Shown here in pieces: positions 9,127-17,825 of a stretch of 64,000 nucleotides of DNA; the first letter of the stretch is position 1, and the number at the start of each line of letters is the position of its first letter. The notes under the pieces were generated by a model that ran no database searches, was not told where the DNA came from, and saw only the letters and a program-made list of their open reading frames with translations. The stretch spans positions 2,884,977-2,948,976 of the forward strand of contig NZ_MQVX01000001.1 of the NCBI RefSeq assembly GCF_002954325.1, given 5' to 3'. The DNA comes from Aureicoccus marinus (GTDB lineage: Bacteria > Bacteroidota > Bacteroidia > Flavobacteriales > Flavobacteriaceae). The position numbers were made by a program, and so were the translations under genes.

Positions 9127-10074
9127 TTAAAGAGAAGGATACAGCAATTGTTCCGTAGTGAGCAGGGTGTTGTATCCTTTTTCTTTGAAATAAAGGGAAG
9201 CTTTTGCAGGATCCTGTGCTGTGGCAAGAATAAAATCTCCTCCCCAGGCTCCCAGACTTTTTATCACCCCTTGGGTGTAATCCGAGAAGTGACTGTCTTG
9301 CACCGGTGGCATCCCAAGAATTGCTCCGAGTAGTTCTTCGTGTTTCGATAAGAGCTGTTCAAAAGAAGAGAGTTCGGTGGCCTGACTACAAGCCAAACTC
9401 AGGGCGCTGATTTGCTCCAAAAAATCCTCGAGTTCCTGCTTAGAAAAGTTGGCCGTGCGTTTGCGATACTGCTCAATAGCCGAGCGGCTGTCTTGTTTGA
9501 CTTCCCGGTAGACCCAAAGCAGTTGCTGACTAAACGTCCATGGCAAATCCACGTCTTCCTGCTTAGGCCCATTTTCCAGTCCATACAGCAAGGCCTTCTC
9601 CGCCCCTGCGCAGGCAAGATCGTAGCCGCTACCGCTTTTTCCAAAGCTCTTGTACATCAGTTCATAAGGATCGACTCCTGCCCATTGGGCCAGAAGGTGC
9701 AAAAGGGTAGAGGAACTACCCAGTCCCCATTGGCGTGGAAATTCCAGAAGGGCTTCTATTTGTAGCGGTTGCTTTTCTTCCAGAAATACAGGATTGAGCT
9801 CTCTGGCCGCCCCTAAGAGCTGCTCTAGGCGTTCACCGACTACGATGTCGTTGGATTCGAGAAGATGCCCCTCTAGGTCGAATTGAGCCTCAAACCAAGG
9901 CGAAGCTTCTCCTTTGACCTGGCTCTTCCAAACAATATGATCTGAAGTCCCGCTTTGAAGGTGCAGGGATTGCCCTTGTATGGTGGGGATGGCCAGCGCT
10001 AGGGCACCGTCCAGTACGGCGTATTCCCCGGTGATCAACAGTTTGCCTCTACCGTAATAGCGCTTTTCTTGCAT
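9127..10074 (-). CDS. GYDIA-family GHMP kinase
   Basis: A 315-aa GHMP-superfamily small-molecule kinase. It has the N-terminal GRGKLLITGEYAVLDG segment (8-23), the ATP-binding loop P-x3-GLGSSS (113-122) and SGSGYDLACAGA (147-158), the variant of the motif that names the GYDIA family. It starts 2 bases after the stop of HMG-CoA reductase, so it is cotranscribed with it. GHMP kinases of this kind are found with mevalonate genes in Bacteroidota. Mevalonate or phosphomevalonate kinase activity is inferred from that context; the sequence alone does not tell which substrate. Confidence 0.8.
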   Translation of the reverse strand: MQEKRYYGRGKLLITGEYAVLDGALALAIPTIQGQSLHLQSGTSDHIVWKSQVKGEASPWFEAQFDLEGHLLESNDIVVGERLEQLLGAARELNPVFLEEKQPLQIEALLEFPRQWGLGSSSTLLHLLAQWAGVDPYELMYKSFGKSGSGYDLACAGAEKALLYGLENGPKQEDVDLPWTFSQQLLWVYREVKQDSRSAIEQYRKRTANFSKQELEDFLEQISALSLACSQATELSSFEQLLSKHEELLGAILGMPPVQDSHFSDYTQGVIKSLGAWGGDFILATAQDPAKASLYFKEKGYNTLLTTEQLLYPSL

Positions 10075-10076
10075 CC

Positions 10077-11399
10077 TTATTTATTGCGGTGTTCGGTCAA
10101 TGCTTTTTCGACCGCGGCATTGCTCACGGTATGGTCTTTAAAGTAATCCACCAGGGCTTCTTTTTCATCTGAACTTGCACCGAGTTGATTCAAGATATTC
10201 AAGAGGTGCATTTTCATGTGCCCTTTTTGAATTCCAGTAGTAGTCAAAGAACGCAAAGCAGCGAAGTTCTGTGCGAGTCCCGCTACGGCCGTGATGCCCA
10301 TAAGTTCCTGTGCGTTGGGTTTTCCTAAGACATCCAGGGCGAGCTTAACCATAGGATGAAGACGCGTTAAGCCTCCCACTGTTCCCAAAGCCAAAGGCAG
10401 GTCCATCCAGAACCGGAAACAGAGTTCTCCGTCGATCTCTTTGATTTCGGCCTCGGAAAGGCTGCGGTACTGTCCGTCGCGCGCAGCATAGGCGTGAACC
10501 CCGGCTTCGATAGCTCTAAAGTCATTTCCGGTAGCGAGTACGACCGCATCGATACCGTTCATAATCCCCTTGTTGTGGGTGACAGCCCGGTAAGGCTCTT
10601 CTTTGGCTATTTCAACCGCCTGCACGAACTTTCTTGCAAAACCTTCTCCGTCCATACCTGCTTCAGCCATTTGAGACACTGGGCAACTCACTTCAGCTCG
10701 AACCAGGCAATCCGGCACGTAGTTGCTTAAAATACTCATGACCACTTCGACCGGGTAGGCCTGCATTGAAGGGTGTTCTGCGGCCAGTATTTCGAGGCTT
10801 TTGGCCATTTGTTCTAAACAGGTGTTGATGAAGTTTGCCCCCATCGCATCCTTGGTTTCGAAGGCGGCGTGCAACTGGTAGTAGTGCTCAATACTTGCGG
10901 TCTTGTCTCGCAGCTGCAAGTCCAAGATGCCCCCTCCTCGGGAGCGCATTTTTTCGGTGAGTTCATCAGTATCAGCCAAAATCTGGGACTTGACCTCTTC
11001 AAAAAACTGCTGAACAACACCCTCTGGTGCAGCACACACAAAGTGAACCTGTCCTACTTTTTCTGTCTTGAGGACGGTCGCCTTAAAACCACCTCTTTCG
11101 CCCCAGTACTTGGCCGCTTTACTGGCAGCCGCAACCACAGAACTCTCTTCAATGGCCATGGGCACCGCATAAAGCTGCCCATTGATCTCAAAGTTGGGCG
11201 CGATGGCGAAGGGCAAGAAGTAATTCGAGAGGGTGTTCTCGATAAATTCTTCGTGCAACTGCTGGGTGGCGGGGTCTGGATGCCAATAGGATTGGAGTAG
11301 CTCAATGGTCCCTTGTGGGTCCTCGGTATACTCTTGACTGAGCCAGGCCATTTTTTCGGCCTTACTGAGTTTGGAAAAACCGCTGATTGGTTTTTTCAT
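10077..11399 (-). CDS. Hydroxymethylglutaryl-CoA reductase, class II
   Basis: A 440-aa class II HMG-CoA reductase, which reduces HMG-CoA to mevalonate (or the reverse). The start is set at the ATG at 11399 (MKKPISGFSKLSK), which begins the family N-terminus; a longer in-frame extension to 11474 is uncharacteristic and would include the promoter. Key segments are VPMAIEESSVVAAAS (glutamate near 84), HNKGIMNG (K277), ATGNDFRA (D293) and the C-terminal QKGHMKMH (H394), corresponding to the catalytic Glu, Lys, Asp and His of the class. In Bacteroidota this enzyme is usually biosynthetic despite the database label 'degradative'; the coupled GYDIA kinase supports isoprenoid synthesis. Confidence 0.92.
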   Translation of the reverse strand: MKKPISGFSKLSKAEKMAWLSQEYTEDPQGTIELLQSYWHPDPATQQLHEEFIENTLSNYFLPFAIAPNFEINGQLYAVPMAIEESSVVAAASKAAKYWGERGGFKATVLKTEKVGQVHFVCAAPEGVVQQFFEEVKSQILADTDELTEKMRSRGGGILDLQLRDKTASIEHYYQLHAAFETKDAMGANFINTCLEQMAKSLEILAAEHPSMQAYPVEVVMSILSNYVPDCLVRAEVSCPVSQMAEAGMDGEGFARKFVQAVEIAKEEPYRAVTHNKGIMNGIDAVVLATGNDFRAIEAGVHAYAARDGQYRSLSEAEIKEIDGELCFRFWMDLPLALGTVGGLTRLHPMVKLALDVLGKPNAQELMGITAVAGLAQNFAALRSLTTTGIQKGHMKMHLLNILNQLGASSDEKEALVDYFKDHTVSNAAVEKALTEHRNK

Positions 11400-11418
11400 G
11401 TGCTTGGAATAAGAAGTG

Positions 11419-11426
11419 CAAAGATA
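11419..11426 (-). promoter_or_regulatory. -7 box of the HMG-CoA reductase/GYDIA operon
   Basis: TATCTTTG on the minus strand, 19 bases before the ATG at 11399. It matches TAnnTTTG; a clear -33 TTTG at the expected distance is not seen. Confidence 0.5.
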
Positions 11427-11541
11427 AAGATTCACAAGGGGAAGACCCTTTGGCCTTGTTTTTGTACCTCCCAAAAACGAAAGTTTACTATTCCCTAAAT
11501 AATTAGTAAACTTGATGTCAGACTATAACTCAAAAAACCGT

Positions 11542-13698
11542 ATGAAAACTAACTTTTTCGGGTTGGTAATCGCTTTGGTGTTTAGCCTTAGCCTTACTGC
11601 CCAGCAAAAGGCCATTACCCTCGAAGAAATATGGGGTGGCGCCTTTAGGACCGAAGGCATCAATTCACTTCGTTCCATGAACAACGGGCGTCAATACACT
11701 GTCCTCAATTTCGAAAACGGCCAAAGCCAAATCGACAAGTACGAGTACAAGGGCTTGGCCAAAGTGGGAACCATCCTCAGTTCTTCTCAAGAGGGCGTTC
11801 CACGTTTCAGCAGCTACACCTTTAGCGCAAACGAAAGTCAAATCCTTCTGGGATCCGAATTTGAACGTATTTTCCGCTGGTCTACCATAGGACGTTACTT
11901 TGTGTACGATGTCGAAAGCAAGAAGACCATCTCTGTCGCCGACGACAAAATCATGGCCCCGGCGCTTTCTCCTGACGGAAAGCATGTGGCTTACGTGAAA
12001 GACAACAACATCTATGTTTTTGAGATCGCTTCTCAGAGCACCCGTCAATTGACTACCGACGGTCAAAAAGGAAGCATTATCAACGGGGTAACCGATTGGG
12101 TGTACGAAGAGGAGTTCGGATTTGTGCGGGCTTACCAATGGAACAGCGACGGCACCCGCATCGCCTTTATTCGCTTTGACGAAAGTGAAGTGCCTCAGTT
12201 CTCTATGGACGTGTACGGGACCAACCTGTATCCATATCAATACGAATTCAAGTACCCCAAAGCGGGAGAAACCAATGCAACTGTTAGCTTGCACCTGCTT
12301 GAAGTGGCCTCCGGCGATACCAAGGAAGTGGATTTAGGAGATGCCTATTACATCCCCCGCATCAAGTGGAGAAACCACGCAGACAAGCTGAGTGTGCAAA
12401 CCCTCAACCGCCACCAGAATCACCTGAAGCTCCACAATGTGGATGCGACGACAGCGACAGCGTCTGTTTTACTGGAAGAAAAAGACGAGGCCTATGTCGA
12501 TATCACCGACGACCTGACCTTCCTGGAAGACGATAGCTTTATCTGGACCAGTGAGCGCGACGGTTGGAACCACATCTACCACTACGACGTCAATGGAAAG
12601 TTGAAGAATCAAGTGACCAAAGGGCCTTGGGAAGTGACCTCTTACTACGGTTACGACGCTTACAACAAGCGTATTTTCTATCAATCAACCGAGATGGGAT
12701 CCATCAACCGCGATGTGTACAGTATCCGCAGCAATGGAAAGCGTAAAAACCGCTTGACCACCAAGACCGGAACCAATTCAGCGCAGTTCAGCAAGAAGTT
12801 CCTCTACTTTGTCAATACCTTCTCGAGTGCCGATACTCCTTACGAGTTCAGCCTGCATTTGGCCCGCGACGGGATGTTTATGCAGAAAATGAAAGACAAC
12901 AAGGCGCTGATGACCAAGTTGGAAGGCTACGAAATCAGCCCGAAAGAGTACTCGACGATTTCGGTCAACGGGAACGACTTGAACATGTATATGATCAAGC
13001 CGAAAGACTTTGATCCCAACAAAAAGTACCCTCTTTTTATGTTCCAATACAGTGGGCCTGGCTCTCAGCAAGTAGCCAACCGCTGGTTAGGAGCCAATGA
13101 CTACTGGCACCAAATGCTGGCTTCCGAAGGCTATATTATTGCCTGTGTGGACGGACGAGGTACAGGTCTAAAGGGCCGTGATTTCAAGAAGGTGACCTAT
13201 ATGAACCTGGTGAAGTACGAAACAGAAGACCAAATTGCAGCCGCAAAGGAATTGAGCAAGTTGCCTTATATCGACGAGAACCGCACCGGAATTTGGGGCT
13301 GGAGTTACGGAGGGCATATGTCCACCAACTGCCTCCTCAAAGGAAACGATACCTTCGAAATGGCTATCGCCGTTGCTCCGGTAACCAGCTGGAGGTTTTA
13401 CGACACCATCTATACCGAGCGCTTTATGCGTACTCCACAGGAGAATCCTGATGGCTACGACAACGAATCGCCTTTCAACTATCCTGAGCTCCTCAAAGGG
13501 AAGTACCTTTTGGTCCACGGCTCCGGAGACGATAACGTACACGTGCAGAATTCCATGAGAATGATCGAAGCCCTGGTGCAAGCCAACAAGAGCTTTGACT
13601 GGGCGATTTACCCAGACCGAAACCACGGAATCTATGGCGGAAACACCCGTCTGCACCTCTATACCAAGATGACACAATTCGTAAAAGACAACCTGTAA
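11542..13698 (+). CDS. Dipeptidyl peptidase IV (S9B family prolyl peptidase)
   Basis: A 718-aa secreted serine peptidase. I place the start at the ATG at 11542, giving signal peptide MKTNFFGLVIALVFSLSLTA; in-frame starts at 11512 and 11515 would add a non-signal extension. An N-terminal eight-bladed propeller (DPPIV_N) contains DWVYEEEF, the double-Glu segment that binds the substrate amino terminus. An alpha/beta hydrolase domain follows with the nucleophile in GWSYGG (S about 588), Asp in GSGDDNVH (about 664) and His in DRNHGIYGG (about 695). DPPIV releases X-Pro dipeptides from peptide N-termini. The gene 9 bases downstream is a POT dipeptide transporter, a natural pairing. There is no recognisable T9SS C-terminal domain, so it is probably periplasmic. 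Confidence 0.93.
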   Translation: MKTNFFGLVIALVFSLSLTAQQKAITLEEIWGGAFRTEGINSLRSMNNGRQYTVLNFENGQSQIDKYEYKGLAKVGTILSSSQEGVPRFSSYTFSANESQILLGSEFERIFRWSTIGRYFVYDVESKKTISVADDKIMAPALSPDGKHVAYVKDNNIYVFEIASQSTRQLTTDGQKGSIINGVTDWVYEEEFGFVRAYQWNSDGTRIAFIRFDESEVPQFSMDVYGTNLYPYQYEFKYPKAGETNATVSLHLLEVASGDTKEVDLGDAYYIPRIKWRNHADKLSVQTLNRHQNHLKLHNVDATTATASVLLEEKDEAYVDITDDLTFLEDDSFIWTSERDGWNHIYHYDVNGKLKNQVTKGPWEVTSYYGYDAYNKRIFYQSTEMGSINRDVYSIRSNGKRKNRLTTKTGTNSAQFSKKFLYFVNTFSSADTPYEFSLHLARDGMFMQKMKDNKALMTKLEGYEISPKEYSTISVNGNDLNMYMIKPKDFDPNKKYPLFMFQYSGPGSQQVANRWLGANDYWHQMLASEGYIIACVDGRGTGLKGRDFKKVTYMNLVKYETEDQIAAAKELSKLPYIDENRTGIWGWSYGGHMSTNCLLKGNDTFEMAIAVAPVTSWRFYDTIYTERFMRTPQENPDGYDNESPFNYPELLKGKYLLVHGSGDDNVHVQNSMRMIEALVQANKSFDWAIYPDRNHGIYGGNTRLHLYTKMTQFVKDNL

Positions 13699-13707
13699 AG
13701 CCATATT

Positions 13708-15258
13708 ATGAGTGAAGTACAAACTCCCCAAGCGGCACCTTCTAACAAAGGGCCAAAAGATATTTTAGGGCATCCACAAGGGTTATTTTACCTCTTCTTT
13801 GCTGAGCTCTGGGAACGATTCAGTTTCTATGGGATGCGGGCGCTTCTTACCCTGTACATGGTGCAGGTTATTTTTGAGGCTTTAACCGAGCGTGATTTTG
13901 CTACGGCCGCAGTCTACGCGTCCTACGGTTCATTGGTTTACGCTTCGACTGTCATCGGCGGACGTATTTCGGATAAGATTCTTGGAATGCGCCGTTCCAT
14001 CTTTCTGGGAGGTATCTTGATGGCCATAGGTCATTTTGTTTTGGCCATTGAAAATGACATCGCTTTCTTTTTAGCGCTCTCCTTTATCATTGCAGGGAAT
14101 GGGTTTTTTAAACCCAATATTTCCACTTTCGTAGGAACCTTATACGAAGATGGAGACACCCGAAAAGACTCTGGTTTTACCATTTTCTATATGGGAATCA
14201 ATATTGGGGGCTGGGTTGCTCCCCTCTTGTGTGGATGGTTAGCCGCGGAATATGGCTGGCATTATGGTTTCGGCTTGGCTGGTATAGGGATGTTAGCCGG
14301 ACTGCTTTTCTTTTGGAGCGGAATTCGCAAAGGTGTCTTTGGTGACCGAGGTCTACCACCGAGTGAGGAAGTCATCAACAAGAAGGTTCTCGGGATAAAG
14401 CAATCCGTTCTCATACCCATTTTAGCATTCGCTTCTGCGCCAGGAATCGCCTTTCTTTTATCTTCTTATAAATCTATAGGAACGGAGGGCAGCTTCTTCG
14501 AGGAAATGAATTTGGTCAATGTGATCTTCTATGCCTTGGGTGTTTTTATCCTTCTCTATTTGGCTTTCATTCTCTTTAAGGCTTCGGTAGATGAGCGTAA
14601 AAAATTGTTTGTTGCTATTTTGATTACGGTATTCATGACCATTTTCTGGGGCTTCCATGAATTGTCCGGAAGTGTGATTACCCTATTTGCAGCCCGAAAT
14701 GTAGAATTGAGTTTAATGACGGCGGCTCAGACAAATTCGCTGAATTCGATGTTCATTATCATCCTCGCGATTCCGATCTCCTTGATGTGGACATCTCTGG
14801 CCAAGAAAAAGCGCAATCCACGTACACCTTATAAGTTCGGTATGGGATTACTCTTTGCTGGTATTAGTTTTTATGTACTGGCCATTAGTGGAACAAGTGC
14901 CAACGAAGATGGGTTAGTACCCTTTGCCTATTTACTGTTGATGTATTTCTTGCTTTCTGTCGGGGAACTGTTTATGTCGCCTGTTGGATTGTCCAAGATC
15001 ACGGACCTTTCGCCAAAACGTATTGTAGCCTTTATGATGGGGGTATGGTTCCTCTCTTCAGCTTTCGCCTTCCAAGTTGTAGGTTTTATTGGGAAACAGT
15101 TGGCCATCGAAAGTACAGATGCAGATGTGGGTGGATTTGATACCCTAACGGTTTATACAGACGGCTTTATGCTGATCGCTCAATACTCCATTGGTGCAGG
15201 TTTGATCGTCCTAATCGCTTCGCCACTAATTAAACGCTTAATGGGCAACGTTCACTAG
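13708..15258 (+). CDS. POT/PTR-family proton-coupled oligopeptide transporter
   Basis: A 516-aa inner-membrane MFS protein with about 12-14 transmembrane helices. The N-terminal ExxERFxYYG-type motif reads FAELWERFSFYGMRALL (31-47), where E33, E36 and R37 are the conserved proton-coupling residues. FYMGINIGGWVAPLLCG matches the second PTR signature. It imports di- and tripeptides with H+. It follows the DPPIV gene by 9 bases and should be co-transcribed with it, importing the dipeptides that DPPIV releases. A hairpin terminator follows at 15280-15310. Confidence 0.92.
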   Translation: MSEVQTPQAAPSNKGPKDILGHPQGLFYLFFAELWERFSFYGMRALLTLYMVQVIFEALTERDFATAAVYASYGSLVYASTVIGGRISDKILGMRRSIFLGGILMAIGHFVLAIENDIAFFLALSFIIAGNGFFKPNISTFVGTLYEDGDTRKDSGFTIFYMGINIGGWVAPLLCGWLAAEYGWHYGFGLAGIGMLAGLLFFWSGIRKGVFGDRGLPPSEEVINKKVLGIKQSVLIPILAFASAPGIAFLLSSYKSIGTEGSFFEEMNLVNVIFYALGVFILLYLAFILFKASVDERKKLFVAILITVFMTIFWGFHELSGSVITLFAARNVELSLMTAAQTNSLNSMFIIILAIPISLMWTSLAKKKRNPRTPYKFGMGLLFAGISFYVLAISGTSANEDGLVPFAYLLLMYFLLSVGELFMSPVGLSKITDLSPKRIVAFMMGVWFLSSAFAFQVVGFIGKQLAIESTDADVGGFDTLTVYTDGFMLIAQYSIGAGLIVLIASPLIKRLMGNVH

Positions 15259-15279
15259 GAATGTGTCCTTAATTCATTC

Positions 15280-15310
15280 AAAGGGAGCTTTCAGCACGAA
15301 GGCTCCCTTT
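15280..15310 (+). terminator. Terminator after the DPPIV-POT operon
   Basis: AAAGGGAGC (15280-15288) pairs with GCTCCCTTT (15302-15310), 13-base loop, followed by a T-run. The comEC stop codon of the opposite strand lies inside the loop. The hairpin may also serve comEC transcripts read from the other side because its 5' arm begins with AAA. Confidence 0.8.
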
Positions 15311-17237
15311 TTTGTGTCGAGTAAAAGCCAATACCCCGCTTCTTACAGCTAGCTTCCCATAATGGCAGTAAATAGCTAGCATTGCTTCCATCGGCCACCA
15401 CCAGATCCGGTCTGAAGTGGTCGAGAGCCTCATCGAGGTGAATTTTAGGAGAATCCTGCAGCCATAGAATAACCCGATCGACTTCCTCATGCACAGGGGG
15501 ATCGGTCAGCCGGACCAAAGCCGTTGTGCAGCCTTCCTCAGAATGAAAGAGTAACCCTCCTGCAGGGAAGACCGCCGGGGGCAACTCATGAAGTCCTTTT
15601 TGGTTGATCAGGTCGCGGTATACCCAAGACCAATTCACAGCCTTTTGGTCCTCTGAAGGGATTGGGTAGATGCGCAGACCCAAGCCTTCTTTCGCAACCA
15701 AGGCGCTGTGTCTCCATTGGTGGGGGATGTAGTAGTAGTCTTCTGAACTTTCTTGGTACACCAAGTAGAAATGGGTCAGTTGAAGGCAAATCACGAGCCC
15801 CAGAGAAGACTGTAGAAACAGCGCACGACCTCTTTCCAAAAAGAAGCCCAGGCAAAGAAGGGCCCCATAGCACAGTAATACTTCTTCTAGTCGAAAAGGG
15901 ATTCCTTCCTTAAACCAGGCCCAGTCCGCAAGCCAACCCAGCAGCTGTTGAATGCCCTGTAAAGTAGAGTCCCCGAGCTGAGCCATGCCCGAGGTAGGCC
16001 ATAACTCGACTAAGGGCCATTGCAACCAAAGAATAGCCAGAACAGGTCCTAGAAGCGGCAATACAAGAGCGTTGGAAAGGAGAAAACTGAACGAAAATTG
16101 ATGGAACCTAAAAAGACAAAGGGGCAATACGCCCAGTTGAGCAGCCAGAGAGGTGCGCAAAAACTCAATCACTTGATGGGCTGGTCTTTCGAGAAAGATC
16201 TGGTTGGCCCACAGAATAAAGAAGACGGCTCCATAACTCATCAAAAAACCCAACTGCAGTAAGGAAGCAGGATCCACCAACAAAGTCAAGAAGGCAGCAG
16301 AGGCTAGTGCTTGAAGGGCGGGGGTGTGTTGTTGACGACTCTGAGCGATTTCGAGTATGCCAAATAGCACCACGGCTCTGACCACCGAGGGCGAAAGCCC
16401 GGTGATCAAGGCGTAGCTGAGCAGAAGTATGAAATACAGAACCCGTAAGCCTCCCCGTCGATGGCGCAACAAGGGGATCAAACGCATCCCTCTCTGAACA
16501 AAGAGTAGGAGCAGGCCCACATGAAGGCCAGAAACAGCCAACAGATGCATCAACCCGGTCCGTTTAAAGTTTGCCTTGAGCTCTTGATCTAAATCTGTTT
16601 TGTCGCCCAGTATGAGGGCCATAAACAGTTGTTGAGAACCCGGGTTCCATTCGGCCAGGGCGAGCCTTGCACGCGTATGCCGCTTTAACTGCTCCACCTT
16701 TCTCCTAAGTATAAGGACAAGGGAATACTCCTTGCCCAAAAGCTCAATGGAATCCGTTCTAAGTTGAGCCTTGAATCCCTGCAAATGCAGGTAATGACCG
16801 TAGTCAAACTGTCCCGGATTTTGAGGTTGGGATAAGGCTTGGAGTTTGCCCCTCACCCAAAGTTGATCACCGGGTAAGTAAGATGTGACTTGGCGAGGGA
16901 TGAGGAGGAGGTAGTCAGCTGCCCTGTAGCGTTGGTAGTAGGGACTCGGTTTGAGGACCTCAGAAATGGTCAGTTGGCCCTGTCTATACTCCGAAAGTAC
17001 CGCTGTCCGAGGGTGGTAAGGACCTTGACATTCCGCCCGAAATAGGCCGAGGCTGATCAGGGTAGAGACCAGTAGGAGCTCCCGGAGCACTCTTTTGTCT
17101 CCCGGACAAAACAGCGAGAGTAGACCACTCAGTAAAAGAGCAGCAAGCAGGATCCCGTTTGGGATTTCACAATAATAGGCCACCAGGAGCCCTGCGATGT
17201 AGTAACACGTACACCGCCCCAGAGCTGAATAAAGCAC
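15291..17237 (-). CDS. comEC: ComEC/Rec2-family DNA-uptake channel protein
   Basis: A 648-aa polytopic membrane protein starting at GTG 17237. It has N-terminal helices, a DUF4131/OB-like region (about 85-170; YLPGDQLWVRGKL) and the competence domain with the hallmark HLLAVSGLHVG (231-241) and following helices (SYALITGLSPSVVRA). ComEC forms the inner-membrane channel for transforming single-stranded DNA. The last ~180 residues do not show the HxHxDH of the metallo-beta-lactamase domain found in many ComEC proteins, so it is the short, channel-only form. It is the last gene of the surE-lpxB-NlpC run and starts 3 bases after the NlpC stop. Confidence 0.88.
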   Translation of the reverse strand: MLYSALGRCTCYYIAGLLVAYYCEIPNGILLAALLLSGLLSLFCPGDKRVLRELLLVSTLISLGLFRAECQGPYHPRTAVLSEYRQGQLTISEVLKPSPYYQRYRAADYLLLIPRQVTSYLPGDQLWVRGKLQALSQPQNPGQFDYGHYLHLQGFKAQLRTDSIELLGKEYSLVLILRRKVEQLKRHTRARLALAEWNPGSQQLFMALILGDKTDLDQELKANFKRTGLMHLLAVSGLHVGLLLLFVQRGMRLIPLLRHRRGGLRVLYFILLLSYALITGLSPSVVRAVVLFGILEIAQSRQQHTPALQALASAAFLTLLVDPASLLQLGFLMSYGAVFFILWANQIFLERPAHQVIEFLRTSLAAQLGVLPLCLFRFHQFSFSFLLSNALVLPLLGPVLAILWLQWPLVELWPTSGMAQLGDSTLQGIQQLLGWLADWAWFKEGIPFRLEEVLLCYGALLCLGFFLERGRALFLQSSLGLVICLQLTHFYLVYQESSEDYYYIPHQWRHSALVAKEGLGLRIYPIPSEDQKAVNWSWVYRDLINQKGLHELPPAVFPAGGLLFHSEEGCTTALVRLTDPPVHEEVDRVILWLQDSPKIHLDEALDHFRPDLVVADGSNASYLLPLWEASCKKRGIGFYSTQKREPSC

Positions 17238-17240
17238 TAC

Positions 17241-17807
17241 CTATAAAAATCGGGAGGCCTGAACAAAGGCGCGACTCCAGTATTTTTCGGTAAGGGAAGA
17301 AACCATAACGCCTCGAGAAGAAGAGGCGTGAATAAACCGGATATCATCGACACTGACCTTGACGACAAGGCCCACATGGTTGATCCGTCGACCTCTGGAG
17401 GACGTTTTGAAGAAAAGCAGATCACCTTTGCGTACCTGCCCCAACCCAATACGACGCCCCTCCTGCGCCATTTCATGGGAGATTCTGGGGAAGGAAATTC
17501 CGTGTGTTTTCAAACTGACGTAGATCAGACCGGAACAGTCCATACCTGAGCCGGTCGTTCCGCCAAAGAGATAGGGAGTCCCTTGGTATTCCTGGGCGGT
17601 TTCAATGATGAGATCCGCTTTGGAAGCGGGTACTCTTACTTCTTTGTGATCCGATTTTTGGGGAAGTTTAACCTCGGCTTCTTCTACCTCGGCCTTTTCT
17701 TGTTTGGCGCGGGAAGATACCGTTCGCTTAGAGCTGCAACTTTGCATACTCAGAGTCACGACCAAAAGAGAACTAATAAAGGCGATTTTGGGGTGTTTCA
17801 TAGGCAC
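17241..17807 (-). CDS. NlpC/P60 (C40) cell-wall hydrolase, lipoprotein
   Basis: A 188-aa lipoprotein (lipobox MQSC, C24; the start may equally be Met3, 17801). A charged linker of about 40 residues precedes the NlpC/P60 domain. The catalytic cysteine is in MDCSGL (C91), and the His is in INHVGLVVK, with a later HASS segment. Such enzymes cleave the D-gamma-glutamyl-meso-diaminopimelate bond in peptidoglycan peptides. It lies 18 bases downstream of lpxB and 3 bases upstream of comEC, so it is part of one operon. Confidence 0.9.
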   Translation of the reverse strand: MPMKHPKIAFISSLLVVTLSMQSCSSKRTVSSRAKQEKAEVEEAEVKLPQKSDHKEVRVPASKADLIIETAQEYQGTPYLFGGTTGSGMDCSGLIYVSLKTHGISFPRISHEMAQEGRRIGLGQVRKGDLLFFKTSSRGRRINHVGLVVKVSVDDIRFIHASSSRGVMVSSLTEKYWSRAFVQASRFL

Positions 17808-17825
17808 GGTTTTAATCGAGAGCGA

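Noticed and set aside
10077-11474. 465-aa version of HMG-CoA reductase
   Set aside because: The extra 25 residues cross the TATCTTTG promoter box and do not resemble the family N-terminus; the ATG at 11399 fits.
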